In this document: positions 36,501-44,600 of the stretch, in pieces
How the letters are laid out: every line of letters starts with the position of its first letter
Position numbering within the stretch: position 1 is the first letter of the stretch
Source: Anolis sagrei
Taxonomy: Eukaryota > Chordata > Lepidosauria > Squamata > Anolidae
Direction of reading: 5' to 3'
DNA: 64,000 bases
NCBI RefSeq assembly: GCF_037176765.1
Contig: NC_090024.1
Span: 112,791,508 to 112,855,507, forward strand
The notes under the pieces: model-generated
The model's database searches: none
Told to the model about the DNA's origin: nothing
What the model saw: only the letters and a program-made list of their open reading frames with translations
Position numbers and translations under genes: made by a program

Positions 36501-38587
36501 CCAGATCACTGCTAGATGACAATCACAAACAGGCACATCCATTATACCTTGCTGGTTGTATCAGGGAAGACAACCTGTCATGTAATTTGTTGCCATTGCT
36601 TGACTTCAAGTCATTTCAGAATTATGACAAACGAAGTAGTAACCTATCATTAGGCTTCCATAGCAGGCTTGTTCAGAGGGGGTTTACTACTGTCTTCTTC
36701 TGAAACTAGGAGAAGAGGACTAGCCTAGGTTCATTCAAATGGTTTCTATGGCCAAGTATCAATTTGAAACCTGTTCTTCTGAGTCCTAGTTCAACATTCA
36801 AAGCACTAATTACTTATTACTTCAAAATAATACCTTAGTCGTTTTCAGCAATGTAACCTGGTATTACATTATTTAGAGCTGTATTGAACAGCAAATCCTT
36901 GAACTTTGTTTGCTAGCTACACCAAGTGTACTAGCATTAACCCCACACATGTGGTTTGGTACCCAGTTAAGTTTCCTGCCTTTTCTTACATCAACGATAA
37001 CATTCAGACCAACTATAAGGATAGCCCTAAAAAGTAAACTATTATAATCTTACCTCACTATATCTAAGAATGATTAATAACCAACTACTATATCCATACA
37101 GGTAAAATCCTAAATGCATTTAATAGGAATAACCATCATTGAACGCTATGGGATTGACTTCCCATTAAATGGAGCAAGAAAATATCTGGAAGATTCTAAA
37201 GGTACCACAGTGTTAAGTTACCTTGCAAGAGTTAAATCGTGGTGATGATATTCCAAAGCTTTTGCATATTCGTGCAAGTAAAAATATGCATTACCCAGTT
37301 GGCTATAAATTGCACTGAGCGTTTTTAAGTCTTCTGTTCCAACCTGAACAGCGGCCTCAAAGAAAGATACACCAGCTCGACAATCTCCCGCTTTACACAA
37401 TCGTTCTCCTTCCAAAGCAAGCTCCAGGCAAGAAGCTTCCATTCTACAGAGACAGGATATACGGCAGTTATAAGTAAAATAAACAGATATTACTTATAAA
37501 GAAGTTGTGATCAACACTACATAAAGTTTATTTCAGACAAACAAAACAGCCATTTGTTTTTGCAGCACAAGCTTAACATTAAGTTCTAATTAGCTGTTAT
37601 TACATCAATTATATTAAACTACATTACATTACATTGCTCTATAAAAAGTAAGACATAGCTAACATTTTGAGGACAATGAAGTTTGATAGATCACCATTTG
37701 ACAACACAAAAGTCGTTTGAAATAAATTAACACTCTACTTCAATATAAATAATGCTCCTATAAGGCTGCTGAAGACGAGAGCAAGGAGGGACTCTAATAA
37801 TACAACCTACAACTATTATCTCGCGTATCTGCTTTGGCTGTACTGGATGCCATGTTTTGTTCATTAACTCCAAGAATTTTTTCAATTAAGATCAAAATTA
37901 TATGTTAGATTTATAAATTAAAAAAATTTAACTGCTCCAAATTATATCACCAGACTATTTAGTGGACCCCACCGCTCAGCACGAACTGCCGCTCTGGGTC
38001 AGAATGAAGAGGGGGGTGGGGCAAGGGACAGTTCCATCTTGTCTCCTGCATATGTCATTAGTTGCGGACCCCTCCCCTCAGCACCAACTGCTGCTCTGGG
38101 CCAGAGTGAAGTGGGGGGTGGGGCAAGGGACAGTTCCATCTTGTCTCCTGCATATGTCATCAGTTGCGGATCCCTCCCCCCAGGCACCAACTGCTGCTCT
38201 GGGCCAGACTGAAGGGGGGGGGGCAGGGAACAGTTCAATCTTATCTCCTGCATATGTCATCAGTTGGGGACCCCTCGCCTCAGCACCAACTGTTGCACTG
38301 GGCCAGAGTGAAGAGAGAAGGGGGCAGGGGATAGTTCTGCTTTGTCTCCTGTGCTATGTTACTAGTAAAATATAATGTAATACAAAATAATACTACTACT
38401 AATATTTTTTGTTGTTGTGTCAGGAGCGTAGCTTCTGTTGTGAGAGAACTTGTCCGTCTGCTACTAATAATATATTATAATTATATACTTTATATTACAT
38501 GTAATACTACTAATATTACAATATAATAATATAGTACAATATAGTAATATGTAATACTGATATTGTACTGTGCTATTAATATAATAT

Positions 38588-38623
<36 letters not shown>

Positions 38624-41600
38624 CATACATACATACATATATATCTTGTAAGGCATTCTGAGTCCCCTTCGGGGTGAGAAGGACGGCATATAAATGGCAT
38701 AAATAAATAAATAATAGTTAATGCCTAATGCCTAGCGGTAGCATTGTAAAACATAACCAATTAACATAAAAGCTGCAAGATCAGTACAATTCAGTCAGCA
38801 ATGTATACTTAAACACAAAAGGAAATCCTCAGTAGACACACACAGCTACCAATACTGATGAGTTTTGAAATTGATTGTAAAATTATGATTCTACAGTCCC
38901 AATTTTGGCCTTGATTTCACAGTTAACAATACTGATGAGTTTTGAAGCTGTCTGTATCAAACAAGGAAAGTTTATTGATTAGTCTGTAGAATTATGGCTC
39001 TAAAGCAGGCATGGACAAACTTCAGCCCTCCGGGTGTACTGGACTTCAATTCCCACAATTCCAGCAGCCTACCGACTGTTAGGAATTGTGGAAATTGAAG
39101 TCCAAAACACCTGGAGGGCCAAAGTTTGCCCATGCCTGCTCTAGAGTCAAGATTTTGGCCTGGGTATCACAGGAAGACGTGATTCTATAAATCTCTTTTA
39201 ATACCAACTACCAATCTAACAATAACCAATACCCACTTAATTCCCCACATATTATAAAGAGTTTTTAAAAGTAGAAACAATAATGGCATTTGGGTACTCG
39301 GAACTCCTACTGGGCTATTTTAAATTCCACAGTTTTCAACTCCCACCCACTCAAACCCCACATCTAAGCCCATTTTATTCTTGGCTTGGATTTTTACATC
39401 TGGAGAACAAGCTACAGCCATTCCTGCCAGCTGGACCAAAAGACTCCTGAACCGGATCCAGCTAGCAAAAATTATTTTCCTATGATCTGTCTGAACTGTT
39501 TTGAAAGGAGAAATTTTCCAAATACGTGGGTAACTCCCTTGGAAATATGAACCATGGAAACCTTCCCTCTTCCTCCCCTCTGCAGTTCTAATGATTCAGG
39601 CTATAAGTGGGTTAAGGTAAATGACATGAATACATCAACTCAATATATTACCACACCTCTCTCTCTAGTGTGTCAATTCCTTCCAAACCTCACCAGTACT
39701 TAAAGTTGGTTGTGTTGCCACACATGACCACATGACCAATTTTGAAAACTGAAGGAGTTTGAGGGGATGTTGGAAATGACAACCTTCTTCAAGCCTTCTG
39801 TCATGTATAATATTCTGCAATTAATGATGGTTGGTGATGGTAGGCCTAGTAGTTGGTTAATGTAAGTCTTAGTTCTAAAGGGTTGAGTAAATTGTAAGTA
39901 AGAGTTCATGGGTGAAAGCAATTAAGGGTGGAGGTATGCAAGAGATAGGTTGCAATTGGATGTTTCTGGGTATAATGAGCTAGCCTTGGGATTGATCTTT
40001 GGGAGAAAAGTACTTAAGCTAGTATATATTTCTTAAAATAAAAGTAATGAGTAGAAACTAGCAAAGAGACTAGCAAACTTCCTGGTGTTGGTGGAAGTTA
40101 CAGTTTAACAGCACCTAGGGGGGACACAAGTCTCCTCTACCCAGCTAATGGTAAATGATGACTGTTCACTCTCAGCTTTTAAACCTCATCTGAAGAGCTG
40201 GGCCCAACAGTGAAAGAAAACCATTTGACTTGGAGGCAATATCTTCCACTCTTAAAACTGCTTCTTTCATTAAAAAGTTCATCCAACTGTTCATCCAAAA
40301 TCCGGTATCTAAAGCCCATAAGATCAGGTCTGGCCATCTGGCACTGCCCTTTTGGGAAAAAACACTGTTAAATCTCCCCTCCAGAGTCTTCCCTTTTTTG
40401 AGCCAAACACACTCAATTCTTCCAACTTTTTCTCATATAACTTGCTTTTGATATCACTAATAACCTTTACTCTCTTTTTCTGAACTCATTACAATTTAAA
40501 CATTTGACCAGAAATAGAAAAATAACTCCAAATATATCCCACCTGGTGCTGAACATATTATATAGTTATTACTGTAATTGAGAAAATAGGATTACAGTAT
40601 ATTAAATCAGCATTAGCCATTTGTTTTGTTTTTTTTAAAAAACTGTCTCAGGTTCAGGCTGTGAACAACTACATTTGCACATTCCTTTTCATAAATACCA
40701 CTGCCAAGCCAGGTATCTCATTTCCTATGCTTGTACATTATATTCCCCATTCTCACATAAAAGTTCGTATTGTCTCTGCTGAAATTTATTTCATAGGTTT
40801 CAGCTCAGTTTTTCATTCTATCAGGTTTGTTTTTATGGTCATTTTCATCTAGACCTCTAAGTTTTGAGATAGTTGTCTTTATAAATCAGTAACTGGTGCA
40901 GAACTTCTAGTCCTCCAGATATTATTGAGTCCAGCTCATATCAACTATTACCAGCATGATAGGAAATGTAGTTCCATATAATCTGAAAGGTCACAGGGGG
41001 GCCTTCCAGACAGGCCCTTATCCCAGAATCTGATCCGAAGATTTCTGCTTTAAACTGGATTATATGAGTCAGCACTGCCAGATAATCTGGGATAAACAAA
41101 AAACCTGGGATCAGATTCTGGGATATAAGCCCTGTCTTGAGGGCCCGGGGTCTCCACCCCTATGCAATTAATGACAGTATTGGTCCCAGAACCGAGCCTT
41201 GTAGTTATTCCACTTGAAAACTTATTCCACTGACGATGATGATGATGACAATAATAAATCTTTATGTGTACCCCACCACCATCTCCCCAAAGGGACTCAG
41301 AGCACTCACAGAAGCACTCCAAGTGCCACATACAGCCAACAGATAAAGAAGCATTTGGGTAGTATTTTCCAACCAGTTATAGATGCATCTCATTATAAGC
41401 AACCTGCATATAACCAGTTTGCTAAGCAAGCTATCATAATGGATGGTTATGTCAAAGGCTTTGGTGAACAGGCAAATTACATCCATCAATGATTATGCTA
41501 ATACAACAATTCTTTCAAAGTACTTCTATGTAGTAATATATAAATTATATATTACCACCAGGCCCGTAGCCAGGATTTTGATTGGGGGGGGCTGAGTTTG

Positions 41601-44600
41601 ATTCGGGGGGATTGACTCTGAGTGAAAGAGGGTCTACCCTAGCAAACCTTTTGGATCATTACCCCAATACCCCCATGCATATGAGATATATTGAGCATGG
41701 CGATCAGATCATGATATGAATAAACATAACAGTTTAAATAATGTACCAGTAAGGCCTTTTCGCAGACCACAATGAGAATTTGGGGGGGGGGGGGCTTCAG
41801 CTACATGCCTGATTACCACGTATATATTACTGGTAATATACAAATTATATATTACCAAATTATAACATTACCATGTAATGTAATATATAGTTTATAATAT
41901 TACTAAATATTCAAACAGATATACTAACATTACATTTTGCTATATCTTTACATTACATTTTATGTAATGTAACATTACATTTTGCTATATCTTAGCAAAA
42001 TAACATAACATTTTGCTGTATCTTAGAATGAAATACATTCCAAACAAGAAACAACTTTGGACTGTGCTCTGCTAATCAAGTTGTTTTTAAAATTTCCAGT
42101 GCTGCATAGGCTTCTGTGGTGAAAAATAGCTTATTCTCAGTATAATTTTAGCAAATAAATCATATAGTGCAGCTTCTTTCTCAGTAGCTATATTATTTTT
42201 CATAATCATAATGATGTCTATTTTTGTCATAAAGTATTCTACCAGTACTATATACAGCATATAAGATGTAAACCAACATTTACACTTGAAGGTACTGTAC
42301 TAAAAATCCATAACTATTTTTAAAGTCACCATTAATATTCTATGTAAACTGGATAAATGGAAGCACACAATTATAATAAGCACGGCAAAAGAGCAAATTA
42401 TTTAAGCAACAATTAAATATACAATAATTCAAATGCTATTTGATACACTACAAAAGCAATCTTTTCTTTGCTATAGCATTAGAGGACTTTTCTGACTAAT
42501 ACTACTCCAAAAGAACTAGCCATTCTAGATTGTAAATAAAAAGAATATACTAAAAGCATACTATACCTTTTAGTCTTTGACATTCCACAGCCTAAACATA
42601 AAGACATGACAGACATTTTTAGCTTTTGTAGTACAACACTGTGGGTGCCTAGTAACCAGGAACTGTGTAGAATAAAAGTTATATTTCAGGCCAGGAATTC
42701 TGCAGAAATCTAGCATTCCAAATTGGCTAGCCATACCACATGCAGGATGGCTTCAAAGGTTGTCCAGAAGATCCTAAAATGATCTAACCACCGTCTGCTT
42801 TCATTTTATTGCGACAAAGTAGTCCAACATGACTAAGACAAAACCCAAATTGATTGCAACAGTATGTCATACCACAACAACAAAAGATTTAACACACTCC
42901 ATTGGGTAATCTTAACTAATCTTATCCCCTCCGAAGAGGTTCTCTCCGGGCACCTCATGTTAGCTGTCAGTTTCAATTAACTTGCCATGTAGAAATTAGG
43001 GTGTTTAAATTACAAGTTTGTCTATAGCTCAATTTGGATACATTCATAGTAATCCTTTCTGTGAACTTTCATGTCCACATTTATGTTCTGAACTTTCAAG
43101 CAGATCCAGTATCTATTTTTAAGAATGATTTTAAAATACAGATTTGCACAGAGATAATTTTTCAAAGCGTGACATAGAAGCAGCTAGACGCGAAGCATGA
43201 CGTGTTTTTTGGAGGGGGGAGACATACCTGCCACGCATGTAAAGACAAAGACATGTTAAGGAATAATGGCAGATTTCTTCAAATGGGAAGAAATTATTTT
43301 TTGTTGGTATGTCATAACGGGACAACGTGATTAAAGAGGCTTGGGACGAAAAGCTGTTTAGAGGCAACCCAATGAAGCTAAAAGCTAGGACTTGAAATCA
43401 AGATGTATATAACCTCAGTTAATTACAGGAACAGAATTAGCAGCCAAGTAAAGAGCTTTGCAACTGAACTATGCCCATTTATATCTAAGCAAACATTGTA
43501 TTAGCTTACTAAGGGATTCTGGCATAGAAGATCAAACTAAGCATTTAGAAAATCATAAAATAAGAAACAGAAAAACAGTAGTTTATCCCAAGTCTCTGTC
43601 CAGAGGCTTTAAACAGATCCATTATTTGCTAGCCAATACCTAATAATTGAATATATTCTAAATAGTGCAAATGGGGAGGGATCCATTTGTTTATGTACTT
43701 GTGATGAAATATTTTTGAACTTTGTGTAAACATTTTCACGTGATAGATGCATCATTGTAATTTTTTGTTTCTGCATTATTCGCTGACTCATTCTCCTTTG
43801 AATATATGATTAAATATAATGTCTAGTTTTCACATTCCTATCCTTACATCTTGATCTTGTGTAATTATAATAGCTTTGCCTTAAAAATAGTCTTTTTAAA
43901 GTTCTCAGATATTTTAATGTGTTTCATTTCTAAATAAACACAGTTGTTCAAACAGAGAACACTGTCAGAATTTAGTTAAAATTAGGGCATATGATCCTTA
44001 GAGGAAGAAGACAACGCAAATGATACAGTATTTGTTTTTCATTCATGCATCTTACCAAACAATTGCCCCTAGATCATTTTCATGTGTTAAAAGATGCAGA
44101 GGAAAGACATCTGTCTTCTCGTTCTTCTATTATTTCCTAAAATATATTTTATATCTTCCTCATGTACTTTTTATTGTCCCATATCTCTAAATCTAAATTT
44201 GATACATTAACTCCCTCTGCATTTCCATTTTTGTTGTTCAAAAATGCAAGTTTCAGATTTTCCAAATAAGTGTTTTTAAATTTCCCTTTCTTGATCATTT
44301 CCCACCGCACTCATTAACATGGTTTTTGACCCTAAGATGTAGGTGCCCAGTCTTGTGCCTCAATCTACACATGCCTGATGCTTTTGCTAAATTCAGTAAA
44401 CATGAAGTTGATTTACTATATGTGTTCCTCTTCATTCCTGTCCTCTGTAGCTTTCAGATGGTTTTATAAATCCAGTTCAGGTACATGACTCCATGAGTTT
44501 CTGTCTGTGTATGTACACAACTTTTTATTAAGCTTAGGAAATACAAATTATGATAAATCTGACTCTTGTTTTTAATTTCACACAGATCTACCCAAAGCAC

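Noticed and set aside
37962-38375. 137-codon frame with repeated LPLW/LLLW-type units
   Set aside because: It is the translation of the 105-base minisatellite.
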